A stretch of 64,000 nt of DNA from the NCBI RefSeq assembly GCF_043194295.1, contig NZ_JBAFVK010000018.1. One strand, 5' to 3'. Position 1 is the stretch's first letter; every line of letters begins with the position of its first letter. Shown here in pieces: positions 53,686 to 62,117 of the stretch. The notes beneath the pieces were generated by a model. It was not told where the DNA came from. It did no database searches and saw nothing but the letters and a program-made list of their open reading frames with translations. This DNA is from Xanthobacter autotrophicus. GTDB lineage: Bacteria > Pseudomonadota > Alphaproteobacteria > Rhizobiales > Xanthobacteraceae. The position numbers and the translations under genes were made by a program.

Positions 53686-56600
53686 TTATTCGGCGGCCGA
53701 GCGGGCGAGCCGCCAATGGGCGAGCAGGGCGCGTAGCGCCGCCGGTTTCAACGGCTTGTTGAGGATTTCCATGTCGGCCGCGCGGGCCGCGTCGCGCACC
53801 TTCTTGGTGCGGTCGGCGGTGATGAGCACGGCCGGCAGTTTCCCCAGTTTCCACCTCAGGGACATGACGGCGTCGATGCCGTGTCCGCCATCGAGATGGT
53901 AGTCCACCAGCGCCACGTCCGGCTTCTTGCGCTTGAGCCGCACCGCTTCCAGGGCGCCGGCGGCGCTCGGCGCGGTGATGACCTCGCACCCCCAGCCGGT
54001 GAGCAGCATTTCCATGCCTTCGAGGATGGCCGGCTCGTTGTCGATGGCGAGGATGGTGAGGCCGTCCAGCTGCGCGCCGCGGCGCGCGGGGGCGGGGGTC
54101 GCCTGCGGCTCCTCCGGCATGGAGACGGCCACCGGCAGGTCGACGCTGAAGGTGGAGCCCTGCCCCGGCTGGGAGGTGACGGTCACCTTGTGCTCCAGCA
54201 CCCGGGCGATGCGCTCCACGATGGACAGGCCGAGGCCCAGCCCGCGCGCCACCTTGGCGCCCTGGTCGAGGCGCTGGAACTCCTGGAACACCACCTTGTG
54301 CTTGGAGCGCGGAATGCCCACCCCGGTGTCATGCACCTCCACCCGCAACCGGCCGGCGTGGCGGCGGCAGCCCACCAGAACGCGTCCGCGCGGGGTGTAT
54401 TTCACAGCGTTGGAAATGAAGTTCTGCAACAGGCGCCGCAGCAGCCGCCGGTCCGAGCGCACGGCCAGCGAGCACGGCACGAAGGTGAGTTCCAGGTTCT
54501 TTTCCCGCGCCAGCGGCGCGAATTCCATCTCCAGCGGCTTCAGGATGTCGGCGAGGCGGAACGGCGCGATCTCCGGCCGCATCACGCCCGAGTCGAGGCG
54601 GGAGATGTCGAGCAAGGCGGAGAGGATCTCCTCCACCGATTCCAGCGAGGCATCCACGTTGCCGGCGAGCCGCTCCTCCTCCGGTCCCTTGGCGCGCTCC
54701 ACCATGGCGGTCACGTAGAGGCGGGCGGCGTTGAGCGGCTGGAGGATGTCGTGGCTCGCGGCGGCCAGGAAGCGCGTCTTGGAGATGTTGGCTTCCTCGG
54801 CCTCGCCCTTGGCCTTCTCCAGCGCCTGGTTGAGGCGCTCCAGTTCCTCGGTGCGCTCACGGACGCGGCGCTCCAGGTTTTCGTTGGCGCGCTCCAGCGC
54901 CAGCGCGTCCTCCACGCTGGCCGTGATGTCGGTGAAGGTGACGGCGAGGCCGCCGTCGGGCATGGCGTCGGATCGGGCCTCGATCACTGCGCCGCGCTGG
55001 TGCAGGCGCTCGGAGAAATCGGGGCTGGGGTGGGCATAGCGGGCGATGCGCGCGCCCACCCCCTTCACCTCGTCGTCGCCTGGGGCGGAGGCGAGGATGT
55101 CGGTGAGCGGCACGCCCACGGCGTAGCATTCGGCGGGCAGGTCGAGCATCTGGCCGAATTGGCGGTTCCAGCATACCAGGCGCAGGTCGCGGTCGAACAC
55201 GGCAATGCCCTGGCGCACATGGTCGATGGCGCTCTGCAACAGCTCCCGATTGTATTGGATGGCGGCGGAGGCATCGTCGAGCAGCTTGAGGGCCGCCTTG
55301 GTGGAGACGGTGCGCTTGCGCAAAAGCAGTGACAGCACGATGCGCGAGGAGGCCGCGCCCACCGCCGAGGCGAGCAGATGCTCAGCGTAGCGCACCATGC
55401 CGGCGTCCGCCTCCCGGTGGGGATCGAGGATGAAGCCGTGCTGGCGGGCATAGTTCTCGAAGGCGGCGCGGGCCCGCTCGGTGCCCAGATAGCGCTCCAC
55501 CGTGGCCATCACCTCGCCCAGCGTTACCGAGGAGCGCCAGCGCAGGAAGGCCGGGCGCATCTGCCCGCGATCGCCGCCGCCGGCGAACAGGCGAGCCTGC
55601 ACCCGCTCGATCTGGCTCGGCTGGGTGAGGAAGGATACCACCACCAGCACCAGCGTGTTGATGCCGAGGCTCCAGGCCACCCCATGGGCCAGCGGCGTGG
55701 CGGAGAGGCCGAGCAGCGCCGTGGGCTTCAGCAGCCACAGCCCGAACGGGCCGTTCTGCACCACGGTGGAGGAGATGAGGCCGGCCTCGGCGAGGCTGGG
55801 CACCAGCAGCGTATAGGCCCACAGGGCGCTGCCGCTGAGGATGGCGGCGATGGCGCCAGTGGCGGTCGCCCGCTGCCACAGGATGCCGGCGGCGAAGGCC
55901 GGACCCACCTGGGCGATGGCGGCGAAGGATAAAAGGCCGATCTGGGCCAGTTGCGCGTCGCCGGTGATGCGGTGGTAGAGATAGGCGGCCAGCACGATGA
56001 CGAAGATGGCCACCCGCCGCACCATGAGCAGCAGGCTGGTCATGTCGTCGGGCGGGCCGCTGTCCGCCTTCGCGGCGCGGTGGCGCAGCAGCAGGGGCAT
56101 CACCAGGTCGTTGGAGACCATGATGGCGATGGCCACCGATTCCACGATCACCATGGCGGTGGCCGCCGAGAGCCCGCCCACGAAGGCGAGCAGGGCGATG
56201 GTGTCGAAGCCGGCGGCCAGCGGCACCGCCAGCACATAGACGTCGCTGTCCACCATCTGCAGCGGAAACAGCGTCATGCCGGCGAGGGCGAGCGGCACTA
56301 CGAACAGGTTGATGAGCACCAGGTAGAGCGGGAACAGCCAGCGCGCCCGGCGGATCTCCTCCTCGCCCTTGTTCTCCACGACCGCCACGTGGAACTGGCG
56401 CGGCAGCAGCATGAAGGCGCCGCCGGAGAGCACCATCATGGTCAGCCAGTTGCCGAGCGGGAAGCCGTGTTCGAACGGCGCGGTGACGCCGGCTTCCCGC
56501 GCCGCGTACCACAGCTCCGCCGGGCCGTCGAAGATCAGGAAGGTGACGACGATGCCCACGGCGAGGAAGGCCGCGAGCTTCACCAGGGACTCGGTGGCGA

Positions 56601-57186
56601 TGGCGAGCATCAGGCCGTCCTGGTGCTCGGTGGCGTCGGTATGGCGGGTGCCGAACAGGATGGCGAAGGCGGCCATGGCGCAGGCGACGAACAGGGCGAG
56701 GTCGCCCACCACGGTGCCGCGCCCGTGCTCCCCTGCGTAATGGCCGAGCATGGCCACGAGGGAGGCCGACACCGCCTTGAGCTGCAGCGAGATGTAGGGA
56801 ATGGCGCCGACGATGGCGACGAGCGCCACCAGCGCTGCGATGCCCTGGTTCTTGCCGTAGCGCGCCGCGATGAAGTCGGCGATGGAGGTGATGTTGTTGG
56901 CTTTGGCGAGCCGCACCACCCGCATGAAGACGGGGGCGCCCACGGTCATCAGGATGATGGGGCCGAGATAGATGGTGAGGAAGTCAAAGCCCTGGGTGGT
57001 GGCGAGCCCCACCGAGCCGAAGAAGGTCCAGGAGGTGCAATAGACCGCCAGCGACAGGGAATAGATCATGGGCCGTGGCGCGCGCCGCACCGCCTTCGGC
57101 CGCAGCCGGTCGCCATAGCTCGCGATGGCGAACAGGAAGCCGATGTAGGCCAGCGCTGCGAAGATGACGACCGAGGCCCGAAGCAT
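53686..57186 (-). CDS. Hybrid sensor histidine kinase/response regulator with Na+/solute-symporter-like sensor (CbrA/CrbS-like)
   Basis: A membrane protein of 1166 residues. The first 520 or so have about 13 hydrophobic segments and resemble the SLC5 sodium/solute symporter family (IYSLSLAVYCTSWTFFGSVG, ANNITSIADFIAARYGK, LSAATAMVIVESVAIAIMVSNDLVMPLLL). A linker, a PAS-like domain (about 655-760) and a coiled coil (LERANENLERRVRERTEELERLNQALEKA) follow. The histidine kinase has H811 in ASHDILQPLNAARLYV and N-box NFISNAVKY. The C-terminal receiver has Asp in VALVDYHLDGG near 1094 and Lys in ILNKPLKP. Acetate or amino-acid sensing is typical of this architecture. The final phosphate acceptor is unknown; no separate response-regulator gene is nearby. 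Confidence 0.92.
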   Translation of the reverse strand: MLRASVVIFAALAYIGFLFAIASYGDRLRPKAVRRAPRPMIYSLSLAVYCTSWTFFGSVGLATTQGFDFLTIYLGPIILMTVGAPVFMRVVRLAKANNITSIADFIAARYGKNQGIAALVALVAIVGAIPYISLQLKAVSASLVAMLGHYAGEHGRGTVVGDLALFVACAMAAFAILFGTRHTDATEHQDGLMLAIATESLVKLAAFLAVGIVVTFLIFDGPAELWYAAREAGVTAPFEHGFPLGNWLTMMVLSGGAFMLLPRQFHVAVVENKGEEEIRRARWLFPLYLVLINLFVVPLALAGMTLFPLQMVDSDVYVLAVPLAAGFDTIALLAFVGGLSAATAMVIVESVAIAIMVSNDLVMPLLLRHRAAKADSGPPDDMTSLLLMVRRVAIFVIVLAAYLYHRITGDAQLAQIGLLSFAAIAQVGPAFAAGILWQRATATGAIAAILSGSALWAYTLLVPSLAEAGLISSTVVQNGPFGLWLLKPTALLGLSATPLAHGVAWSLGINTLVLVVVSFLTQPSQIERVQARLFAGGGDRGQMRPAFLRWRSSVTLGEVMATVERYLGTERARAAFENYARQHGFILDPHREADAGMVRYAEHLLASAVGAASSRIVLSLLLRKRTVSTKAALKLLDDASAAIQYNRELLQSAIDHVRQGIAVFDRDLRLVCWNRQFGQMLDLPAECYAVGVPLTDILASAPGDDEVKGVGARIARYAHPSPDFSERLHQRGAVIEARSDAMPDGGLAVTFTDITASVEDALALERANENLERRVRERTEELERLNQALEKAKGEAEEANISKTRFLAAASHDILQPLNAARLYVTAMVERAKGPEEERLAGNVDASLESVEEILSALLDISRLDSGVMRPEIAPFRLADILKPLEMEFAPLAREKNLELTFVPCSLAVRSDRRLLRRLLQNFISNAVKYTPRGRVLVGCRRHAGRLRVEVHDTGVGIPRSKHKVVFQEFQRLDQGAKVARGLGLGLSIVERIARVLEHKVTVTSQPGQGSTFSVDLPVAVSMPEEPQATPAPARRGAQLDGLTILAIDNEPAILEGMEMLLTGWGCEVITAPSAAGALEAVRLKRKKPDVALVDYHLDGGHGIDAVMSLRWKLGKLPAVLITADRTKKVRDAARAADMEILNKPLKPAALRALLAHWRLARSAAE

Positions 57187-57510
57187 GTCTCCCGTCCGGC
57201 GGCCCGATCAGAAGCCTGCCCGTCTGCTTGTTTTCATTGAAGCCAACTCATCACTCGCCGCCGGCCTTGTCCAGCGCGGGATTTCCCGGTGAAGCGACCG
57301 CCGGACAGATCGAAGGCGGCGGCGCTCTAGCCAAAGGTTGTAACAGGCGCCTAAAGGTCTTGAGCAGTTTGCAAAATATCGCTCAAGCCGAGATTTTTCA
57401 GGCGTTCATTCATAAAAATTGCAATCCTGGATTTAATTCCGAGATGTCATATGATATTTTGGGAAATGCCGTTCGGCATAACTGGTATTGGGCCTGTCAG
57501 GGGGAATCCA
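57187..57510. promoter_or_regulatory. AT-rich divergent intergenic region with long inverted repeat
   Basis: The 324-base gap drops sharply in GC after about 57330. CTTGAGC (57359-57365) and GCTCAAG (57381-57387) form a perfect 7-base inverted repeat with 22-base centre spacing, two helical turns, a common operator layout. The gap should hold promoters for the hybrid kinase and oxygenase genes. No gene is supported. Confidence 0.4.
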
Positions 57511-58323
57511 ATGCATGATCGTGTTTCGTTGTCTAAGTTTATCGTCGCCCGCGTGCGGGAAGAGTTCGATCGTGCTCAGCGGCAATACGAATCCAGTATG
57601 CCAATCCGAAATTTCGTTGTGGACGATGTTCTCCCGGTGGATGTGGCCCTTGCGATCCACGGGAAATTTCCGTCCGGGGAGAATATGCGGCTCAATAAAT
57701 CTCTCCGGGAGCTGAAGTTTATTTCTGCGCAGATGAATGAGCATGACAGGCTTCTTGAGGAGTCGATCTATGCCTTCCAGGAGCCGGAGGTCGTTCAAAT
57801 CATCAGCGATATCGTCGGCAAGCACGATATGGTGCCGGATGACAATCTTTATGCCGGTGGCATCTCGCTGATGGCTCCGGGACATTTCCTCAATCCGCAT
57901 CTCGATAATTCACACGACAAAGATCGCAAGCTTTGGCGCAATCTCAACCTGCTTTTCTATGTGTCGCCCGACTGGCCCGAGGACAAAGGCGGAAATCTCG
58001 AGCTTTGGCCGGATGGTCCGAAGCAGAAGCAGATTAAGATCCACTCCAAATTCAATCGTCTGGCGGTGATGGAAACCCATCATCGGGCGTGGCATTCGGT
58101 CAGCCCGATCACCAACACGGCGAGCCGCTGCTGCGTGTCGAACTATTATTTCGGCCCCACGCCCATGCATCCGGAGCAGGAATTCCACGTCACCTCGTTC
58201 CGCGGTCGTCCGGAGCAGCCGGTGCGGGACATTGTGTTGCAGGCCGATATTGCTGCGCGGTCCGCCGTGCGGGCGCTGTTTCCGCAAGGCGCGGTCGAAA
58301 ACAAGCACAAGTATATCAAGTAG
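57511..58323 (+). CDS. 2-oxoglutarate/Fe(II)-dependent oxygenase, atypical base composition
   Basis: A cytosolic double-stranded beta-helix enzyme of 270 residues, probably a hydroxylase. The iron triad fits H130-x-D132 in HFLNPHLDNSHD and H195 in HHRAWHSVSPI, with R206 (TASRCCVS) as the likely 2-oxoglutarate anchor. GGISLMAPG and WRNLNLLFYVSPDW are core strands, and the fold resembles prolyl-hydroxylase-like oxygenases. The codons (many AT-ending, e.g. TTT, AAT, TCT) and GC near 50% differ sharply from all neighbours, which suggests transfer from another source. AGGGGGAA lies before ATG 57511. The substrate is unknown; a peptide, glycan or small-molecule target are all possible. Confidence 0.82.
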   Translation: MHDRVSLSKFIVARVREEFDRAQRQYESSMPIRNFVVDDVLPVDVALAIHGKFPSGENMRLNKSLRELKFISAQMNEHDRLLEESIYAFQEPEVVQIISDIVGKHDMVPDDNLYAGGISLMAPGHFLNPHLDNSHDKDRKLWRNLNLLFYVSPDWPEDKGGNLELWPDGPKQKQIKIHSKFNRLAVMETHHRAWHSVSPITNTASRCCVSNYYFGPTPMHPEQEFHVTSFRGRPEQPVRDIVLQADIAARSAVRALFPQGAVENKHKYIK

Positions 58324-58425
58324 CGGCTCGGGCCGTACCCGCCTGAGATCTGGTGTGGCGCTCCGGTCTCGTGGCGCAGAACTCCACCGGCGGGAGCGCG
58401 CGCGCTCCCGCACTCTTTGGCCGGT

Positions 58426-59118
58426 CTACGGTGACAGGAAGAAATCCACCGCCAGCCCCACCACTGGGGGCTGCCAGGCGTGGGGGCCGTTGTATTCCAT
58501 GGTGGTCACGTCGTAGCCGGCGTCCTTCAGCAAGGCCGTGTGCATCCGCGCGCTCCGCTCGATGGGGATCTGCTCGTCGTGGACCCCGTGGGAAATGAAA
58601 ATGCGCGGCGCGCCCTGTTGGCGGTGCACCGACATGAAGCCGGCGGACGAGGCGATGACGTGGGTCACGAAATGCCCGTTGGTGAGGCCGAGGGACAGGG
58701 CATAGCTGCCGCCGTCGGAATGGCCGGCGAAGGCGATGCGTCCGGGATCGACGGCGAAGCGCGCGGCCACGGCCGCGAGGGCCATCTCGACGCGCTCACG
58801 ATCCGGTCCATTGCCGGCGATCACGATGTCCCAGGTGGGAAAGGCCGATTGCGGCACCAGCAGCAGGAAGCGACGGCGCTGCGCGTGGGCCTCCATCATG
58901 GGCAGGATCTTGTCGGCGCTGCCCCCGCCGCCGTGGAACAGCACCATCAGCGGCACCGGCGCGCCGGTTGCCGTGGTCTCGCTCAGCCCCTCCGGTACCA
59001 CCAGCACTGCGTCGCGCTCGGTGGCGATGCCCAGATCGTGCCGGCCGGGTGGCAGCGGTGGCAAGTCCGGCGGCGTGGGATCGAAGGCGATGTGTCCGAC
59101 GAGATTGGAATCGAGCAT
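58426..59118 (-). CDS. Alpha/beta hydrolase (esterase/depolymerase-like)
   Basis: Soluble 230-residue hydrolase with no signal peptide. PLMVLFHGGGGSADKILPMM near residue 60 is the oxyanion region, and IAFAGHSDGGSYALSLGL near 130 holds the nucleophile Ser. FISHGVHDEQIPIE near 170 gives the Asp and MEYNGPHAWQPPVVG near 208 the His. It falls among the small PHB-depolymerase/phospholipase-like esterases. No substrate can be given. It lies 184 bases from ohrR on the same strand. Confidence 0.85.
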   Translation of the reverse strand: MLDSNLVGHIAFDPTPPDLPPLPPGRHDLGIATERDAVLVVPEGLSETTATGAPVPLMVLFHGGGGSADKILPMMEAHAQRRRFLLLVPQSAFPTWDIVIAGNGPDRERVEMALAAVAARFAVDPGRIAFAGHSDGGSYALSLGLTNGHFVTHVIASSAGFMSVHRQQGAPRIFISHGVHDEQIPIERSARMHTALLKDAGYDVTTMEYNGPHAWQPPVVGLAVDFFLSP

Positions 59119-59302
59119 GACCAGGCCCTGAATGAGCTTCTTATATTTGGTCTACCGTATGCCAGCCGTCAGATGAAGCCCCATCTCATGGGGCGCAGCG
59201 TGATCCATCGGCATTTTGCCGCCGAAGGAGTCCAGGTCGCTCGCTCTCCCGTCGCGCCGGATTCGCGGATGGGCACCATGTCGCGGCTGCGCGCAATTGG
59301 TT

Positions 59303-59803
59303 TCAGCCCTTGCCGGCGGCGGCCTTCTCCAGCGCAACGCGCAGGGCGGTGACGTCCTTCTGAAGTCGCTCCGCGTCAGCCAGATCCAGGCCGGTGGCTT
59401 TGAGGATGCATTCGGGGATGGTGCGCGCCTGTTCCCGCAGCGCTTCGCCCTGGGCGGAAAGGCGTACCCGCACCACCCGCTCGTCCGCCGGATCGCGGCT
59501 GCGGGTGACGAACCCAAGGGCCTCCAGCCGCTTCAGCAGCGGCGTCAGGGTGCTGGATTCCAGCCCCAGTTTCTCGCCGATGCCGCCCACCGTCTGGTCT
59601 TCCTTCTCCCAGAGCGCGACCATGACCAGATATTGCGGATAGGTCAGGCCGATGGCGTCCAGAAGCGGCTTGTACACGCGGGTGAAGGCGTGACTCGCCG
59701 CATAGAAGGAAAAGCACAGGAGATGGTCCACGGGGATCAGGGCTGGCGTCGGTGCGTCCGTCAGGGGCGGGCTCGATATTGGCTTGGCATTGTCTTGGGG
59801 CAT
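59303..59803 (-). CDS. ohrR: MarR-family organic peroxide sensor OhrR
   Basis: Repressor of ohr that lets go of DNA when its peroxide-sensing Cys is oxidised. The 166-residue protein begins MPQDNAKPISSP; Cys30 in VDHLLCFSFYAASHAFTR is the sensing Cys. The winged-helix part is YPQYLVMVALWEKEDQTVGGIGEKLGLESSTLTPLLKRLE, and DERVVRVRLSAQGEALREQA is the wing. ATG 59803 is 28 bases after a TATATT -10 element on the minus strand. Longer in-frame openings cross the promoter and are rejected. It is divergent from ohr, the usual arrangement. Confidence 0.92.
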   Translation of the reverse strand: MPQDNAKPISSPPLTDAPTPALIPVDHLLCFSFYAASHAFTRVYKPLLDAIGLTYPQYLVMVALWEKEDQTVGGIGEKLGLESSTLTPLLKRLEALGFVTRSRDPADERVVRVRLSAQGEALREQARTIPECILKATGLDLADAERLQKDVTALRVALEKAAAGKG

Positions 59804-59830
59804 GGCGGTGACCTTAGGTCTCAGACGGCA

Positions 59831-59859
59831 AATATAATTTGTGCGCGATATAATCGCAA
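59831..59859 (-). promoter_or_regulatory. Predicted sigma-70 promoter and operator for ohrR
   Basis: On the minus strand TTGCGA (59859-59854), a 17-base spacer and TATATT (59836-59831) form a good promoter. The palindrome GCGAT-ATA-ATCGC (59845-59857) overlaps the -35 element and spacer, a suitable OhrR site for autorepression. Confidence 0.65.
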
Positions 59860-59863
59860 CCGC

Positions 59864-59915
59864 TTGACGCGTCGGATAGGTCCGGATATAAAGATCGTAC
59901 ACGAATTAATCGTGT
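59864..59915 (+). promoter_or_regulatory. Predicted sigma-70 promoter and OhrR operator for ohr
   Basis: TTGACG (59864-59869), a 17-base spacer and TATAAA (59887-59892) make a near-consensus promoter. The inverted repeat ACACGA (59899-59904), ATTAA, TCGTGT (59910-59915) lies over the expected start site, where OhrR binding would block transcription. It lies 40 bases upstream of the ohr ATG. Confidence 0.75.
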
Positions 59916-59955
59916 CGACTATTTATAGCCGCGACATCTCAGCAGGAGCCGTCCC

Positions 59956-60384
59956 ATGCCCGTGAATGTTCTCTACAGCACCTCCGCCCGCGCCACCGGT
60001 GGCCGCGACGGCCATTCCGCGACCCTCGACGGGGCGGTGGACGTGAAACTCTCCACCCCCAAGGAACTGGGCGGCGCCGGCGGCGATGGAGTAAATCCCG
60101 AGCAGCTGTTCGCCACCGGCTATGCGGCCTGTTTTCTCGGTGCCATGAAGTTCGTGGCCTCCCAGGGCGGCAGCGCTAAGGTGCCCGCGGATGCCACCGT
60201 CACCTCCACCGTGGGCATCGGCCCGCGCTCGGAAGGCGGCTTCGGCCTGGAGATCGCGCTTGAGGTGTCGCTGCCGGGCGTGGACCGGGCGGCCGGCGAG
60301 GAGCTGATCGCCAAAGCGCATCAGGTGTGCCCCTATTCGAACGCCACCCGTAACAATATCGACGTGAAGCTCAGCCTGGCTTGA
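59956..60384 (+). CDS. ohr: Organic hydroperoxide resistance protein Ohr
   Basis: Thiol-dependent peroxidase that reduces organic hydroperoxides. The 142-residue protein starts MPVNVLYSTSARATGGRDGH and has reactive Cys59 in LFATGYAACFLGAM and Cys125 in AHQVCPYSNATRNNIDV, both at family positions. NPEQLFA is also typical. It is controlled by the divergent ohrR through a promoter/operator at 59864-59915 and is followed by a hairpin at 60430-60448. Confidence 0.96.
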   Translation: MPVNVLYSTSARATGGRDGHSATLDGAVDVKLSTPKELGGAGGDGVNPEQLFATGYAACFLGAMKFVASQGGSAKVPADATVTSTVGIGPRSEGGFGLEIALEVSLPGVDRAAGEELIAKAHQVCPYSNATRNNIDVKLSLA

Positions 60385-60429
60385 GCCGCGCGGCCGGGAG
60401 GACGTTCCCCTCCCCGGCGGGAGAGGCTG

Positions 60430-60451
60430 ACCGGGGTTGTTCCCCGGTTTC
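60430..60451. terminator. Hairpin between convergent ohr and rpoN
   Basis: ACCGGGG (60430-60436), loop TTGTT, CCCCGGT (60442-60448), then TTC. The plus-strand stem is 7 bp with a short T-run; it is placed 46 bases past the ohr stop and 46 before the rpoN stop, so it may serve both. Confidence 0.5.
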
Positions 60452-60493
60452 AAGGGGTCTGTGGACCTCTTGGCGGGCTTCAGCTGGCGTCCC

Positions 60494-62056
60494 TCAGCTG
60501 GCCTCGCTGCGCAGGGCGATTTTCTCGCGGCGGCGCTGGACCGAGGAGGGGATGTTCATGCCCTCCCGATACTTCGCCACCGTGCGCCGGGCGATGTCGA
60601 TGCCGGCTTCCTTCAGCTTCTGCACCAGGGTGTCGTCGGAGAGCACGTCGTCCGCGCTCTCGGCCTCGATGAGCAGCTTGATGCGGTGGCGCACCGCCTC
60701 CGCCGAATGGGCCTCGCCGCCGCCGGAGGCGGAAATGGCCGAGGAGAAGAAGAATTTCATCTCCACCACGCCGCGCGGGGTGGAGATGTATTTGTTGGAG
60801 GTCACCCGCGACACGGTGGATTCGTGCATGCCGATGGCGTCCGCCACCGTGCGCAGGTTCAGCGGCCGCAGATAGCGCACGCCGTGCAGCAGGAAGGCGT
60901 CCTGCTGGCGCACGATCTCGCTCGCCACCTTCAGGATGGTGCGCGCCCGTTGGTCCAGCGAGCGCGTCAGCCAGCTGGCGCTTTGCAGGCATTCGGCAAG
61001 GAAGCTCTTGTCCTCGGCCGAGCGCGCCACCTTGGCCACTGTGGCATGATAGGTCTGGTTCACCAGCACCCGCGGCAGGGTCTCGGAATTCAGCTCCACC
61101 AGCCAGGTGCCGTCCTTGCCTGCGCGCACATAGACATCCGGCACCAGCGGATGCACCACGCCGGTGCCGAAGGCGAGGCCCGGCTTGGGATCGAGCCGTC
61201 GGATCTCGCCGATCATGTCGGCCAGGTCCTCGTTGTCCACGGCGCAGACCCGCTTGAGCGCATTGCGGTCGTGCCGGGCCAGAAGCTCCAGGTTCGCCAC
61301 CAGCGCCTGCATGGCGGGGTCGAAGCGGTCCCGCTCCCGGAGCTGGATGGCGAGGCATTCGGCAAGGTTGCGCGCTCCCACGCCAGACGGCTCGAAGGTC
61401 TGGATGAGCTTCAGCATGGCCTCCACATCGGCGCGCGCCACGCCGAGCTGCTCGGCCAGCTGGTCGAGGTCGCCGGTGAAATAGCCGGTCTCGTCGATGA
61501 GGCCGATGACGTTGACGCCGATGAGCCGCCGGGCCGGATCGCTCACCGCCACCGCAAGCTGGGCCTCCAGATGATCGGCCAGCGTCATTTCGGCGGTGAG
61601 GAAGGCTTCCGGATTGTAGTCCTCGCCGCGCTCGCCGCCGCCCCACTCGCCGGTGGAGGGGCTCTGGCCGGTGGAGCCGCCGCCGGAGGCGCCGCGGTCG
61701 GCGGGGGCGTCGTCGGGGAAAACATTGCCGAGATCGGTGTCGAGGCGGGTTTCCATGGCCGCCCGGCTGGGCTCCATGTCGCCGGGCATCCAGTCGCCGG
61801 AAACAGCGGCTTCGGGCTCGGGGGCGGGGGCGTCGTCGCGCTGGGCGGTCTCGGAGGGGGTCTCGCCGCTGGCGGCGTCGGCCGGGCCGTCGCCCTCGGT
61901 GATGCGCTCCAGCAGCGGATTGCGCTCCAGCTCCGCCTCGACGTACGCGACCAGCTCCATGTTGGAGAGCTGCAGCAGCTTGATGGCCTGCATCAGCTGC
62001 GGGGTCATCACCAAAGACTGGCTCTGGCGGAATTCCAGCTTGGGGCTCAGCACCAT
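60494..62056 (-). CDS. rpoN: RNA polymerase sigma-54 factor
   Basis: Alternative sigma factor that needs AAA+ activators, used for nitrogen metabolism and other functions. The 520-residue protein has the Gln-rich activator-interacting region I (LEFRQSQSLVMTPQLMQAIKLLQLS, residues 7-31), an acidic linker (about 50-120), the core-binding region, and the C-terminal promoter-binding part. The RpoN box is ARRTVAKYREGMNIPSS near 487-503. It follows lptB by 61 bases in the widely conserved lptA-lptB-rpoN order. The usual downstream hpf/ptsN genes are not here; ohr follows in the opposite direction. Confidence 0.96.
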   Translation of the reverse strand: MVLSPKLEFRQSQSLVMTPQLMQAIKLLQLSNMELVAYVEAELERNPLLERITEGDGPADAASGETPSETAQRDDAPAPEPEAAVSGDWMPGDMEPSRAAMETRLDTDLGNVFPDDAPADRGASGGGSTGQSPSTGEWGGGERGEDYNPEAFLTAEMTLADHLEAQLAVAVSDPARRLIGVNVIGLIDETGYFTGDLDQLAEQLGVARADVEAMLKLIQTFEPSGVGARNLAECLAIQLRERDRFDPAMQALVANLELLARHDRNALKRVCAVDNEDLADMIGEIRRLDPKPGLAFGTGVVHPLVPDVYVRAGKDGTWLVELNSETLPRVLVNQTYHATVAKVARSAEDKSFLAECLQSASWLTRSLDQRARTILKVASEIVRQQDAFLLHGVRYLRPLNLRTVADAIGMHESTVSRVTSNKYISTPRGVVEMKFFFSSAISASGGGEAHSAEAVRHRIKLLIEAESADDVLSDDTLVQKLKEAGIDIARRTVAKYREGMNIPSSVQRRREKIALRSEAS

Positions 62057-62117
62057 GGCGGAAGCCTCTGCCGACAGGGACCGGGCCGGGCGAGCGCGGG
62101 CCGGGGCGAAGCCGTAG

